From the NCBI RefSeq assembly GCF_963678635.1, contig NC_087064.1:13921599-13985598 (forward strand): DNA of 64,000 nucleotides. Reading direction: 5' to 3'. This stretch comes from Symsagittifera roscoffensis (lineage: Eukaryota > Xenacoelomorpha > Acoela > Convolutidae). Positions 10,550-23,856 of the stretch are shown in pieces (the stretch's first letter is position 1; the number at the start of each line of letters is the position of its first letter). Both the position numbers and the translations under genes were made by a program. The notes under the pieces are model-generated. The model was not told the origin of the DNA and did not search any database. It saw nothing but the letters and a program-made list of their open reading frames with translations.

Positions 10550-12565
10550 TCCTGAAAATCAAAATAAAATATCACATCGTGTTTACAATTTTGCAGTGAT
10601 GAAATTTGTAATCCTTTTTTCTTTATAAATTGGTAATTTCGTAAGCATTTGAGAGTAAACTTTTTGTCGAAAACAGAAGAAAAACGAAATATTGGAACAA
10701 TTCCACGCGGACATCGTAGAATTAGCGTCGCGCGCCGATTGCGCAGATAGAAAGTCATTTGAATTTGGGACATGTTAAATGCTCACTTGAATAAGTAAAA
10801 ATAGCTGAAGAGCTACTGGCAAAAACACAAAGCCCACAGTATGCATATAAACATGCCATTTGTTGAGAAATGGAATCGAAATTAGTTGAATCATAAAAAC
10901 AAACCCATTCGAAAGAAAACAGACAACGAAACACGCACCGGTGAGCCACACTATATAGCGAGGCAGAGGCGGCTAAGCCAACCAAAAAAACACACAAAGA
11001 GGCCGTAGTGGATTCTGCGGACGATATAAAAGCACACAGGGAACATAAAATCCGAGAGACCGCCCACACCCTTATAACAAAATACAAAAGCTTTATTATA
11101 AGTTTGGCAGACAATTCGGCCCAAATCACTTACAATTAAGGCCAGCAAAATACAAAGTTTGCTCAAATTGCGCAAACGTGGATGTTTTGTTAAATTTTCC
11201 TATTTATAAAATTTAACTATCAAGAAGACAGGAATGAAAAACAGCTAGACGAAGCGGTAGAAACTAACAAAACGACACAAAATGATCCGGTTACGTTCGA
11301 GAATTTACTTCCACTAATTGTTGGGAAGAACTCAAACTGGATAGTTTTTCAGTAATGACAAAAACTGAGGCGTTCGAGGTAAAGAATTCAGTTTACTTGA
11401 CTGAAGATGATCTAAATGGAAACATTGTTTAACTAAAAACGAATACGAAGACCACAGTCGCCAGAGCAGACTCGGGAAGACCAATGTCTTTTTTAGTAAA
11501 AAAAAAACAGCACTCCGACATCGCAACGGAAGACACGGCAAGATTTTTAGCATGTTACAACGGAGAATATATTGTTCCCAAAAGAACGCTAATTCTTGCG
11601 CTAGAATCTCGGAACCTGACAATTCAATCAGTTTCATTCTTTCTAGTGGATGACCAAAAAACAAATACAAAAGGTCGAAATCTCTTTCCACAAACCGGAA
11701 TAAGAATAATACAAGAAAAACCAAAATAATACCAGATGCTAAGTATACGAGAAACGGATGAATCAAAGCCCGAAGTGACACAGTGGGTCAAAAACAATTT
11801 CAACCAACTGTGTTCACGAATCGGAAAATCAAAAAACCCCGTAATGCTCACACAGTTCAAAAAAGACGCAGTCCTTTTCATCAAAAACGACGCAGAATCC
11901 CAATCCGAAAGCAAGAAAGAGTCGAGAAAGAGCTAAGCAAACTAATTGACCAAACACTTGCCTTCACATGGATGACTCGTTGAACAAACAATTTATCAGC
12001 CCGATCGTAATAACCGTCATAAAGGACCAAACACTGGATTTTTTACAGATTCAATGCATTTGGCACTGGAGTCTAAAGAGATCAAAAAATTCATTCAAAA
12101 AAATAAATGCAAAATGTCAAACAAATGGCTTCTGGACAATATTTCTCAAGTGGTTAAATCAGATAACAACTAAGAAACATTTTTCCTAACATGCGACCTA
12201 CGATACGCATACTCACAGATCTCGTTGGATAAGAAAACTAAAGACTAGTGCAATTTCTCTCTCAATGGAGGCAATGCCACCTGAGCCTATCATTTCCAAA
12301 CCGAATTCTACGGACTGACAGATATGCCAGTAGAATTCAAAGTAACTATCGATCTGATTTTCACACACTGCAAAAACTCTGAAGTTTCTTAACGCTTAAT
12401 AAATATGCTTACGACAAGTTAAAAGAAACAAAAGAAATACAAAAATGGAAACAAAAGGCCGTCCTATAGAAACTAGACAAAGACCACCTCACAACCTCTA
12501 TTGATAAATGTATGTTCGCATGTGAACAGTTTGAATGGTTAGGTTACAACATTAAAAGAGAGGTA
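10550..12565 (+). mobile_element. Ty3/Gypsy 5' fragment 2 (gag to RT thumb)
   Basis: Matches fragment 1 but extends further through RT. After the RT entry it has QYFSSG..IR, a degenerate CDLRYAYSQ-like stretch near 12200, the GGNAT and FYGLTDMPVEF blocks near 12265-12340, and a thumb-side CMFACEQFEWLGYNIKREV at 12509-12565. Several stops and frameshifts. It ends where the ~0.9 kb satellite starts. Confidence 0.75.
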
Positions 12566-12569
12566 AGAA

Positions 12570-15500
12570 GAAAATTTTACCCTAAATAGAAAGACTCAGA
12601 ACAGAAGATCAAAGCATTCAGTATTTGCATGAGAGTTGTACTGTCAAAATCTACAGAAAAGCTCGGTTTGACTATTCTACAAAAAAACTCCCTTATCTTA
12701 GAACTCTTGATAAGATTAGCAAGAAAACTCCCCTATCTTACAACCTTCCTACAAATTTTTGAAACTTTTGTTGAGAACACAAATTAAAAAAATTGCTTCC
12801 AATTTTTTTAAGTCCAAGAGTTTGACAAAAGTGAGGTTTAAAGAAAACGCTCACGTTTATATCTTAGTCTAAGATAGAAACGTCATCCTACATGCAAAAA
12901 AAAATTAGGAAACAATTGACTCAAAAATTTCTCGAAGATTTAAAAAAAAACGACAAAAAAAATGATTTCCCTGTTTTCTTTTCATTGTTATCCAGTTTTT
13001 AGATCATTTTTAAAAGTATTTGAAAGTTTTTGGCGACAAAGCTCTGTCGACATATATGATTTGATGCATACAAGATAGAATTTGGGAGGTTACTGCTTCT
13101 TTTCTTATTATAAGTGTTTTCAACTCAGACCTAATCAATAAAGTGACAATTTTGTGGTAACAGAAAAACTGGTAGATTTACTACGCATTTTTTTTTTCAT
13201 ATTCCGCCGTTACCTGCTCGAGCAAAATTCACAGAGTTTGACGTGATTGAGTCTATTGCTGCTCAGTAAGCGCAAATTATCCTAAGTTGTCAAATTTTGG
13301 CTTTTTGTTTGTGTTATCTCAAAATTCATTCTTTCTCGGTAATTTGACAACTTTGTTGTGCCCAGTTTACTGGAAATTGGCCGAAAGAACAGTAATGACC
13401 AATTCGTTTTGGAAATTACCAAAAAATTTAGTTTTAGAAAACCTGCAAATTGGATACTTGAATAATATTTGGTGTTTTGAGAGCCAAAAGATAATAAAAA
13501 ACTACTAAAGATTTCCCATTGAGAGGGAAGATGGAAATTATACCCTAATTAGAAAGACTCAGAACAGAAGATCAAAGCATTCAACATTTGCTTGAAAGGT
13601 GGACTGTCAAAATCTTCAGAAAAGCCCGGTTTGACTGTTTTACAAAAAACTCCCTGATCTTAGAACTCTTCATATGATTAGTAAGAAAATTCCCCTATCT
13701 TACAACCTTCTTACAAATTTTTGACACTTTTGTTGAGAACACAAATTTAAAAAAACGCTTCCAATTTTTTTAAGTCCAAGATTTTGACAACACTAAGCTT
13801 TATATCTTAGACTAAGATAGGAACGTCATCCTACATACATAAAAAAATTAGGAAACGTTTGCCTCAAAATTTTCCCGAAGATTTAAAGAAAAACGACAAA
13901 AAAAAATTGATTTCCCTGTTTTCTTTTCGTTGTTATCCAGTTTTTAGATCATTTTTTGAAGTATTTGAAAATTTTTGGTGACAAAGCTCAGTCGAATATA
14001 TATGATTTGATGCATACAAGATAGAATTTGGGAGGTTACTGCTTCTTTTCTTATTATAAGTGTTTTAAACTCTAGCCTAACCAATACAAAGACAAGTTAT
14101 TGTTAAGGGAAAAATCGGAAGCTATGGCACGGCTTGTTGAAATTGACATGTCCCAAATACCTGTTCGAGCAAAGTTTTGAAGGATTTTATCTGACTCTTT
14201 GTCAGCTCAGTAAATATGAATTATCCTGAATTGACATATTTTAGGCTTTTAACTCTGTAATTTCAAGATTCTTTTTTTATAGGTGTTTCTGGACAACAAC
14301 GTATTAACCGGAAGTTGAACAAAAGAGCCTTAAGCATCAAATCTTCTCTATGACTATCATAAAACCTGCAAAACATAGACTTGATAGAGTTGTGATTTTC
14401 TCAAATCCAAAAAGTATTGAATAACTACTACAAAATATTCCATTGAGCAGAAAGCTGAAAATTATACCCCAATAGGGAAGACAAAATATTAAAGCAAAAA
14501 AACATATGCGCAAGAGTTGGACCGTCAGAATTTTCAGAAAAATTTGGGTTGACCACCCTTCAAATAATTCCTTCATTTTGAACTACTTTTAAATTTGTAG
14601 GAAAATTTTACTACCTTACAAATTTTAACAAAGTTTTGAAAGATGATTTTTTCAAAATGAAAATTTCTTTTGACAAAACTAAGCTTTAATTGAAACACTT
14701 CCGTTTATAACTTAGTCTAATATAGGAACCAAAATTGGCCAAAAAATAGATTACTGTTTTTTTTTTCATTGTTGGTCAGCTTTGAGATCATTAACAAAAG
14801 TACTTAAAAATGGTTGCAAATTTTTAGCGATAACTATCAATCAAATACATAAACTTTTGATGCATACAAGATAGAATTTGTGAGGATAAAATTTCTTTTC
14901 TTAATATCTGTGTTTTCATCTGAGTGTTTTCATCTGTGTTTAATATCTGAGTTTGACCTGATTGAGTCTTTTGCTGCTGAGTTAGCCCAAATTATCCTGA
15001 GTTGTCAATTTTTGGCGTTTTGTTTCCGTTATCACGAAATTGATTCTTTCTCGGTGTTCCTTGACAACTTTGTTGTACCCAGTTTATTGGAAATTGGCCG
15101 ATAGAGCAGTAATCACCAATTCATTTTGGAAATCACCAAAAAATTTAGTTTTAGAAAACCTGAAAATTTGATACTTGAAAATTATTTGATGTTTTGAAAG
15201 GCAAAAGACATTAAAAAAACTCCTAAAGATTTCTCAATGAGAATGAAGATGAAAGTTATACTCTAATTAGAAAGACTCAGAACAGAAGATCAAAGCATTC
15301 AACATTTGCTTGAGAGTTGGACTGTCAAAGGCTTCAGAAAAGCCCGGTTTGATTATTCTACAAAAAACCCCCCTTATCTTAGAACTCTTGATAATACTAG
15401 TAAGAAAATTTCCAAATCTTATAACTTTCTTACAAAATGTTAAATATTTTGTTGAGAACACTAATTAAAGAAACCGCTTCCAATTTTTTTAAGTCCAACA

Positions 15501-15745
15501 TTTTGACAAAACTAATCTTTAAAGAAAACGCTCACGTTTATATCTAAGTCTAAGATAGGAACGTCTTCCTACATACATAGAAAAAAATTAGGAAACGTTT
15601 GCCTCAAAGTTTTCCCGGAAATAAAAAAAATGACAAAATTGGATCTCGCTGTTTTCTTTTCATTGTTGGCCAGTTTTTAGATCATTTTTTAAAGTATTTG
15701 AAATTGGTTGAAAACTTTTGGCGACAAATCTCAGTCGAATATATA
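12570..15745 (+). repeat. ~0.9 kb tandem satellite, about 3.5 units
   Basis: Units start near 12570, 13530, 14440 and 15240, each opening with a variant of TTATACCCTAATTAGAAAGAC followed by CAGAACAGAAGATCAAAGC. Other anchors recur in phase, such as TTTGATGCATACAAGATAG at 13060, 14008 and 14857. The last unit is cut at about 15745 by inverted R. Unit 3 is the most diverged. No coding potential is supported; ORFs such as 13287-13508 are chance. Confidence 0.8.
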
Positions 15746-18386
15746 AAGTTTTGTTAATCAGAATCGATTTTCCATATTTTGTCTGTGGTCATGCTCAATC
15801 AGATTTCAGCTTACTTTTATGGAAATTTTTTTATCAAAGTCGAGTCCAATCGAAAACAAAGTTGCATAATACGATCTTGTTACATTTTGTCGTTTCCAAT
15901 CACAAAAATGTTCATTTTTTACTAGTTGTCGTATCCAATTAGACGACTTTTAAGGATTAACTCTTCCAAAAAAGTAAATGTATACTCAAAAGCAATCGCA
16001 AAAGTAAATGCACCAAAATTATTTGCTATAAAATTAAGAATTATTGCCGATATAAAGTAATAAAAAAATACAATACAAGTAACAGTTCCAAAGTTTTTTC
16101 ATCAAATTAATTGAATTGTTTGCATGTAATCAAAGAGAAGTTGCTGGTTTTTGAGTGAATAGTCAAGTTCTTTGATTTTGATGTTAAATTGAGAGGATAA
16201 CTCGTAGTTGATAGTTTTTTTAAGGTAAATTTGGGGAATCCAACTCCAAATCTGATCAAGCAGGATTTTGAGCTACGAAAAACTTCAAGAACTGAACGAA
16301 AAAAAACTTTGCTGGGGAGTTTATACAAATTTCGTTATCGGGTAGGAGATAAAAAAAGTCTTTGATATGATTTCATACGACTATTTTTATCAATTTCAAA
16401 CTTCCTAGAATAAAATAGTTTCTTTCCTTGTCGGGTATAATCCAGCTTTAAATCTACATTTTCATTTCAGTAAATTCAAAGCTTTGATACACAATTTCTG
16501 TTTCAAAAGTAAACTCTTGGATTGAGTTAGTTTTCTCTAAAGAGACCTTTATTCAATCGGATAGCAATATTTTGTACAATAAAAACGGCCAAAAATTTAT
16601 GAAAAAACTAAGAGTCAACATCTAGTTCATCAATAAGAAGGTCAACACGATTTTTTTCCTTTTTCTTGTAAAGTAACTCGAGGTAATTCAAATTTTTTGC
16701 AATAGACTTTTCCAAAAAAATAACAATTAAAAATATCAAAAATTACTAAACAGTTCAAATAAAGTAGCTGGGGATTTCCAACACACAGTGTTACTAAAAG
16801 AATACTCAATTCTTGTTGGGTGATATCAAATTTTTGAAAAATCCATGATTAGATTCGATGATTTTTATTCCAACTGGGATAAATAGGGCAATATCCATTC
16901 TAATTTTTTTCCCGGATAAAAAAAATTGTGTAAACAATTTACATAACTGTTTTTGCTTACTTTTATTATTTTTTTGAGGCTATCCAACTCTTTTTATCTA
17001 AAGTTTTGGGACATTCTAAATCACCCATTTTTTCTCAAGTTCTTTCCATTGTTATTGAGATGCCGTCACTGAATAGAAACGAAAGAGTAGCATGTCTTGA
17101 TTGTGGCAGAAAATACACGCATAAAGACGCAATTACTTACACAATTATCCAATCAAAGTGTTGTTGAGCGGCAAAATGGTTCTGGAGGTTCTCTATAGAA
17201 CGTAGAGCTGAACGAGCTTCCTTAGCTGGTGTTCATTCAAGTTATTTGGATGTATGCGATAGGAGAACTCTTTTGAGAACTTAAATCTTCCGAATAAGTA
17301 AAAACACACACAAAAACAATCGCAAAAACAAATGACCATAAGTTAAAGTAAAAATAGCATACAAGTAGCATTTCCACATTTTCTTAATTAAGTTGATTGT
17401 TTTTTTTAATTGTAGTCAATGAGAAACAGCAGATTTTTGAACAAATAGTCAAGCTCTTTGATTTTGATGTAAATTTGGGAATATAACTCAAGGTTGAAGA
17501 GTTTTTTAAAGTAAATTTCAGGAAATTTGATTTTAAACCTGATCATGCAAGATTTTGAGCTTCGAAAATCTTTAAAGAAATGAAGAAAAAATGAATTTTG
17601 CTGGGAAAGTTTCACAAACTTTGTAATTGGGCAGGTGATAAAAAGAGTTTTTGTTAATTTATCGAACGACTTTTTGGTTAACTTCAAATTTCCTAGATTG
17701 AATGAAATTTAATTTTTAGTCAGTTGTAATTCAGCGGTAAATCTGAAGCTTTAATACGCAATGTGTAGATCAAAAGTAAATCCTTGATTGAGTAAATTTC
17801 CCTGAATGGGCCTTTGCTCAGTGGGAGAACTCTATTTTGGACAACTGAAACGTCCAAAAAACTGTGAAAAAAGTAAGAACCAACGTCCATTTCATCATTT
17901 AGAAAATGAAGTGGAAATTTTCATGTTTTCTTTTAGAGAAACTCCTAGAAATTCAAATGATTTCAATAGACCTTTTCCAAATATGACATATACCAAATAT
18001 TAAATCAATTTTAGTATTGGTTAATTGTGATTGGTTGAAATCTAATTTGTTTGATTACTTTTCTTTAAGCGACAGCAAGTAAAATAAGTTCACTCTGATT
18101 TTCTTTTACGCTAAAAACAATCGTTCTATAGATTCTATATCAACTTGAAAAAATTTTTCTCCCAAAAATTTAGGGTAAGTATAATTATCTGAATAATTTT
18201 TCGGGAATTTTCTAAGAACATCTCCCACTTTCATATGTATCAAGTACTAATTTCTTGATTTTAGTACCTACTTCTTTTCCCAATTTTGTAGATGCCGTAG
18301 CTGATTAGAAACGAGAAAATGCAGTGTGGGGACTGTGGAATGTCAACACGCAGCTCGAAACCGCAAAATTCTAGAGCACAAAAGAG
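15746..18386 (-). repeat. R repeat, inverted copy (left arm of palindrome 1)
   Basis: Reverse complement of the R series: beta module 15746-16830, alpha module about 16830-17920, then the R spacer to 18386. Landmarks inverted here are CAGAATCGATTTTCCATAT (15758), CAGTAAATTCAAAGC near 16470 and GTAAATCTGAAGC near 17740. The part from about 16800 rightward pairs with 19256-21540 as one arm of a palindrome. Confidence 0.8.
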
Positions 18387-18411
18387 GTGTTAAGCGCTTT
18401 TCAACACTTCC

Positions 18412-19075
18412 GGGTGGATACTGAGATGGGAAACGTGAGACATAAGGTATTTAACTTTCAAATGTCAAAGTTAGATACTAAAGAAATCAACAAAAAGCTG
18501 GACGAAAAATTCAATTAGCTGGGTTCCGCAGTAAAAATCAATATCGCTCTATGCTTTGTTCTTCGCATATCGAATCGGGGTGATATTGGTATTACTACGC
18601 CCACAAAAACAAAACTCTGCCTGAAAAATCGCATTTTTTGTGTACAAAGCCGATTTGATTACAATGCAGGAAAAAATTTGATATCATGGAGCAATGCACT
18701 CCAGAACGTCCGAACACAAAGTATAGGTTCAAGTTGACCACAATTGTCACTATTTTTTCTGCACTTACTAAAAAAACATTCCAATGGGATATCCAGACTC
18801 TGTATTATCTGGGACCTTACTGGAAAACCATTCAGTAAATTTTTTAATCGGACAAAGATAAACAACCATACAAAGATCAACTTTGCCTTTTCCGTGCGTT
18901 AGCAATGTATTTGCATGGCCATAGTAAACTCGATGCTCATAAATATCAGCTGTTCAGAGAGTTTATATCAAATCTGGATACGAATTGAAAAGATTTTCTC
19001 GGAGTTGCCATTGATGGTTTACTTTTTGTCGAGACAATAATTAAATGCAACATATTCTTCTATGTCTGGTAACAT
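18412..19075 (+). pseudogene. Polinton-type DNA polymerase B, N-terminal fragment (palindrome 1 left arm)
   Basis: Broken plus-strand reading: KLDTKEINKKLDE, INIALCFVLRISNRGD, KNLISWSNALQNVRTQS, then LCIIWDLTGKPFSK. It mirrors the better copy at 19060-19937. The piece corresponds to the region upstream of the exonuclease and polymerase domains of Polinton/Maverick protein-primed polymerases. No catalytic part is present. Stops and frame changes are frequent. Confidence 0.55.
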
Positions 19076-19937
19076 ATTCTTCTATGTCTAACATTAAGAT
19101 GTCTGCTGAAAATATCCGAACTGTTGAAGAAACAGTCACAGCTAGGACATCGGAAACACTGGAAGAAAGAATCTATATCGTTCGGGTGAATAATATGATT
19201 GTTAGAAATTTTCCCTTCTAATTCTTTAACGTATTTTCTTTCCTGAATGTCATAATCATAGAAGAATCTGTTGCATTTAATTATTGTCTCGACAAGAGGT
19301 AAATCATCAATAGCAACTCCGCAAAAATCTCTCCAAGTCATATCCAGATTTGACATAAACTATCTGAACAGCTGATATTTATGAGCATCGAGTTTTTTAT
19401 GGCCATGAAAATACATTGCTAACGCACGGAAAAGGCAAAGTTGATCTTTGTATGGTTGTTTATCTTTGTCCGATAAAGAAAGTTTACCGAATAGTTTTCC
19501 AGTAAGGTCCCAGATAATACAGAGTCTGGATATCCCATTGGAAGATTTTTTAGTAAGTGCAGAAAAAATAGTGACAATTGTGGTCAACTTGAACCTATAC
19601 TTTGTGTTCGGACTTTCTGGAGTGCATTGCTCCATGATATCAAATTTTTTCCTGCATTGTAATCAAATCGGCTTTGTACACAAAAAATGCAATTTCTCAG
19701 GCAGAGTTTTGTTTTCGTGGGCGTAGTAATACCAATATCACCCCGATTCGATATACGAAGAACAAAGCATAGAGCGATATTGAATTTTGCAGCGGAACCC
19801 AGCTTATTGATTATTTTGTCCAGCTTCTCGTTGATTTCTTTAGTATCTAACTTTGACATTTGAAAGTTCAATACTTTATTTCCCAGCTCCGTTCCCATCT
19901 CAGTAACCACCCGGAAGTGTTGAAGAGCGCTTAACAC
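19060..19937 (-). pseudogene. Polinton-type DNA polymerase B N-terminal region with C2H2 finger
   Basis: Minus-strand reading in two frames. 19937-19584 gives KLDTKEINEKLDKIINKLGS and FNIALCFVLRISNRGD. 19635-19060 shares one frame interrupted by a single TAG at 19360-19362 and reads EQCTPESPNTKYRFKLTTIV, LCLFRALAMYFHGHKKLDAH, DFCGVAIDDLPLVE, FFYDYDIQERKYV, then a C2H2 finger C-x2-C-x12-H-x4-H (CFRCPSCDCFF to VRH). The combination Y-RF-LT-VTIF, LCLFRAL, DIQE and CPSC-FF is what I know from the N-terminal part of Polinton/Maverick polymerases; the polymerase core is absent. Assignment is from memory of the family without a search. Confidence 0.6.
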
Positions 19938-21597
19938 CTCTTTTGTGCTCTAGAATTTTGCGGTTTCGAGCTGCGTGTTTACATTCCACAGTCCCCACAC
20001 TGCATTTTCTTGTTTCTAATCAGCTACGGCATCTACAAAATTGGAAAAAGAAGTAGGTACTAAAATCAAGAAATTAGTACTTGAGACATATGAAAGTGGG
20101 AGATTTTCTTAGAAAATTCCCAGAAAATTGTTCAGTTAATTATACTTATTCTAAATTTTTGGGAGAAAACTTTTTTCAAAATGATATAGAATCTATAGAA
20201 CAATTGTTTTTAGCGTATTGAAAATCGCAGTGAATTTATTTTACTTGCTGTCGCTTAAAGAAAATTAATCAAACAAATTATTTCAACCAATTACAATTAA
20301 CCAATACTAAAATTGGTTTAATATTTGGTATATGTCATATTTTGAAAATGTCTATTGAAAGCATTTGATTTTCTAGGAGTTTCTCTAAAAGAAAACATAA
20401 AAACTTCCGCTTCATTTTTTAAATGATGAAATGGACGTTGGCTCTTACTTTTTCAAAATTTTTTGGACGTTTCAGTTCTCCCACCAAGCAAAAGCCCATT
20501 CAGATAATTTTACTCAATCAAGGATTTACTTTTGATCTACACATTACGTATTAAAGCTTCAGATTTACCGCTGAATTACAACAGACTAAAAATTAAATTT
20601 TATTCAATCTAGAAAATTTGATGTTAACCAAAAAGTCGTTCGATAAAATATCCAAAACTCTTTTTATCACCTGCCCGATAACGAAGTTTGTGAAACCTCC
20701 CCAGCAAAGTTCATTTTTCCTTCATTTCTTTGAAGATTTTCGAAGCTCAAAATCTTGCATGATCAGGTTTAAAATCAATTTTCCTGAAATTTACTCTGAA
20801 AAACTCATCAACTTTGAGTTACTCTCCCAAATTTACATCAAAATCAAAAAACTTGACTATTTGTTCAAAAATCGGCTATTTCTCATTGACTACATTTTAA
20901 AAAAATCAATCAATTTAATTTAAAAAATGTGGAAATGCTACTTGTGTGGTATTCTTTAGTAATTTATACGGCAATTTTTCTTACTTTAATTTATGGTCAT
21001 TTGTTTTTGCGAGTGCTTTTGTGTATGTTTTTACTTATTCGGAAGATTTAAGTTCTCAAAAGAGTTCTCCTATCGGATACTTCAGCTTGAATGAACACCA
21101 GCTATGGAAGCTCGTTCAGCTCTACGTTCTATAGAGAACCTCCAGAACCATTTTGCCGCTCGACAACTCTTTGATTGGATAATTGTGTAAGTAATTGCGT
21201 CTTTATGCGTGTATTTTCTGCCACAATCAAGACATGCTACTCTTTCGTTTCTATTCAGTGACGGCATCTCAATAACAATGGAAAGAACTTGAGAAAAAAT
21301 GGGTGATTTGGAATGTCACAAAACTTTAGATGAAAAGAGTTGGATAGCCTCAAAAAATAATAAAAAAATAATAATAAAAGTAAATAAAACAGTTATGTAA
21401 ACTGTTTACACAATTTTTTTTTATCAGGGAAGAAAATTAGAATGGATATTGCCCTATTTAAACCAATTGGAATAAAAATCATCGAATCTAATCATGGAGT
21501 TTTCAAAAATTTGATATCAACCAACCAGAATTGAGTTTTCTTTTAGTAACACTGTGTGTTGGAAATCTCCAGCAAGTTTCAGTGAACTGTTTAATAC
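19938..21597 (+). repeat. R repeat, plus copy (right arm of palindrome 1)
   Basis: R spacer from 19938, alpha module from about 20400. The small spliced ORF block is near 21103 with donor GTAAGT and acceptor CTATTCAG kept. The copy breaks off at about 21597, just after the start of beta. Positions 20618-20923 give a 101-codon reading that also appears at 17406-17687, 22153-22455 and 25450-25683. It follows DNA conservation and I do not call it a gene. Confidence 0.75.
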
Positions 21598-21954
21598 AAT
21601 AGATGAAGATTAGGGTTGCTCAGAAATAATAACGCTCACAATAGATGAAGACCTGCACAAAAGATGAAGATTAGGGTTGCTCAGAAATAATAACGCTCAA
21701 ACACCTCTCCGCAACAACCACTACAACCTCGACCAGCTCTTTTTTCCGTAAAGAACTTTCAGAAATTTTCTGCTGCTCGACAGCTCTTTGATTGAAAATT
21801 TTTGTAAATAATTGATGTTTGATATTTATTTCATTCTTTGTAATTAACTTACTCTTCAAAATCTTTTTAGTTTTGAGAATAGATGAGAAGTTCAGGCTTG
21901 AGATTGAAAAAACCATAGGAGCACAACTTAATTTGTTGCTCCGAATTTGCACAT
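21598..21954 (+). repeat. Linker module with short internal duplication
   Basis: ATAGATGAAGATTAGGGTTG (the end of the 118-codon ORF, TIDED stop) followed by CTCAGAAATAATAACGCTC occurs twice, near 21598 and 21660. The linker follows to about 21954, joining palindrome 1 to palindrome 2. Confidence 0.7.
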
Positions 21955-23174
21955 AGCTGGTGTTCATTCAAGTTATTGTGATGTATCCGATAGAAGAACA
22001 CTTTTAAGAACTTAAAACTTCCGAATAAGTAAAAAAACATACACAGAAGCAAGCGCAAAAACAAATGACCATAAGTTGTTTGCTGTAACAGTAGGAATTA
22101 TTGCCGTATAAATAACAAAAAAAAGCATACAAGTAGCATTTCCGCTTTTTTTTCATTGAATTGATGAATTTTTTTTGTTTGTAGTCAATGATAAACAGCA
22201 GATTTTCGAACAAATAGTCAAGTTCTTTAATTTTGATGTAAATTTGGGAGGATAGCTCAAGGTTAAAGAGTTTTTAAAGTAAATTTCCGGAAATTTTATT
22301 GTAAAACTGATCATGCAAGATTTTGAGCTTCGAAAATCTTTAAAGAAATGAAGGAAAAATGAACTTTGCTGGGGAGTTTTCACAAACTTCGTTATCGGGC
22401 AGGTGATAAAAAAAGTTTTCGTTATTTTATCGAACGACTTTTTGGTTAACTTCAAATTTTCTAGATTGAATAAAATTTAATTTTTGGTCAATTGTAATTC
22501 AACGGTAAAGCTGAAGCTTTAGTACGCAATGTGTAGATCAAAAGTAAATCCTTGATTGAGTAAATTTCCTTGAATGGGCCTTTGCTCAGTGGGAGAACTC
22601 TATTTTGGAGAACTGAAACGTCCAAAAAATTGTGAAAAAAATAAAAGCCAACGTCCATTTCATCATTTAGAAAATGAAGTTGAAGTTTTCAAGTTTTCTT
22701 TTAGAGAAACTCCTAGAAATTCAATTGATTTCAATAGAACTTTTCCAAATATGACTTATACCAATTATTAAACCAATTTTAGTATTGGTTAATTGTAACT
22801 GGTTGAAATAACTTGTTTGATTACTTTTATTTAAGCGACAGCAAGTAAAATAAATTCACTCTGATTTTCTTTTACGCTAAAAACAATCGTTCTATAGATT
22901 CTATATCAACTTGAAAAAAGTTTCCTCCCAAAAATTTAGAGTAAGTATAATTAACTGAATATTTTTTTGGGAATTTTCTAAGAAAATCTCCCACTTTCAT
23001 ATGTATCAAGTACTAATTTCTTGATTATAGTACCTACTTCTTTTCCTAATTTTGTAGATGCCGTAGCTGATTAGAAACGAGAAAATGCAGTGTGGGAACT
23101 GTGGAATGTCAACACCCAGCTCGAAACCGCAAAATTCTAGAGCAAAAAAGAGGTGTTAAGCGCTTTTCAACACT

Positions 23175-23840
23175 TCCGGGTGGATACTGAGATGGGAAAC
23201 GTGAGACATAAGGTATTTAACTTTCAAATGTCAAAGTTAGACACTAAAGAAATCAACGAAAAGCTGGACGAAATATTCAATTAGCTGAGTTCCGCTGTGA
23301 AAATCAATATCGCTTTATGCTTTGATATTCGTAGATAAAAACGGGGTGATATTGGTATTACTACGCCCACGAAAACAAAACTGTGCCTGAAAAATCGCAT
23401 TTTTTGTGTACAAAGCCGATTTGACTACAATGCAGGAAAAATTTTGATATCATGGAGCAATGCACTCCAGCATGTCCGAACACAAAGTATAGGTTCAAGT
23501 TGATCACAATTGTCACTATTTTTTCTGCACTTACTAAAAAAAAAAACATTCCAATGGGATATCCAGACTCTGTATTATCTGGGACCTTACTGGAAAACCA
23601 TTCAGTAAATTATTTTATCAGACAAAGATAAACAACCATAAAAAAATCAACTTTGCCTTTTCCGTGCGTTAGCAATGTATTTGCATGGCCATAGTAAACT
23701 CGATGCTCATAAATTTCAGCTGTTCAGAGAGTTTATATCAAATCTGGATACGAATTGAAAAGATTTTCTCGGAGTTGCTATTGATGGTTTACCTTTTGTC
23801 GAGACAATAATTAAATGCAACATATTCTTCTATGTCTGGT
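23175..23840 (+). pseudogene. Polinton-type DNA polymerase N-terminal fragment (palindrome 2 left arm)
   Basis: Degenerate plus-strand copy equivalent to 18412-19075, starting right after the near-palindromic junction motif at 23153-23173. It has an extra A-run near 23540 and further stops. Confidence 0.5.
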
Positions 23841-23856
23841 AACATATTCTTCTCTG

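Larger units (their letters stand above)
16800..21540. repeat. Large palindrome 1 (arms ~2.27 kb, spacer ~185 b)
   Basis: Paired landmarks have a near-constant coordinate sum of 38315-38335: 17215/21100, 17900/20415, 18415/19905 and 19070/19256. Left arm about 16800-19070, right arm about 19256-21540. The outer part of each arm is R, the inner part is the N-terminal region of a Polinton-type DNA polymerase reading inward. The short unique centre completes the polymerase zinc-finger segment on the minus strand only. Arms are similar, not identical. Confidence 0.8.

Noticed and set aside
20618-20923. 101-codon ORF recurring in four alpha modules as a possible conserved gene
   Set aside because: Conservation is at DNA level across the whole repeat, the beta version drifts without keeping amino-acid type, and frames break in half the copies.
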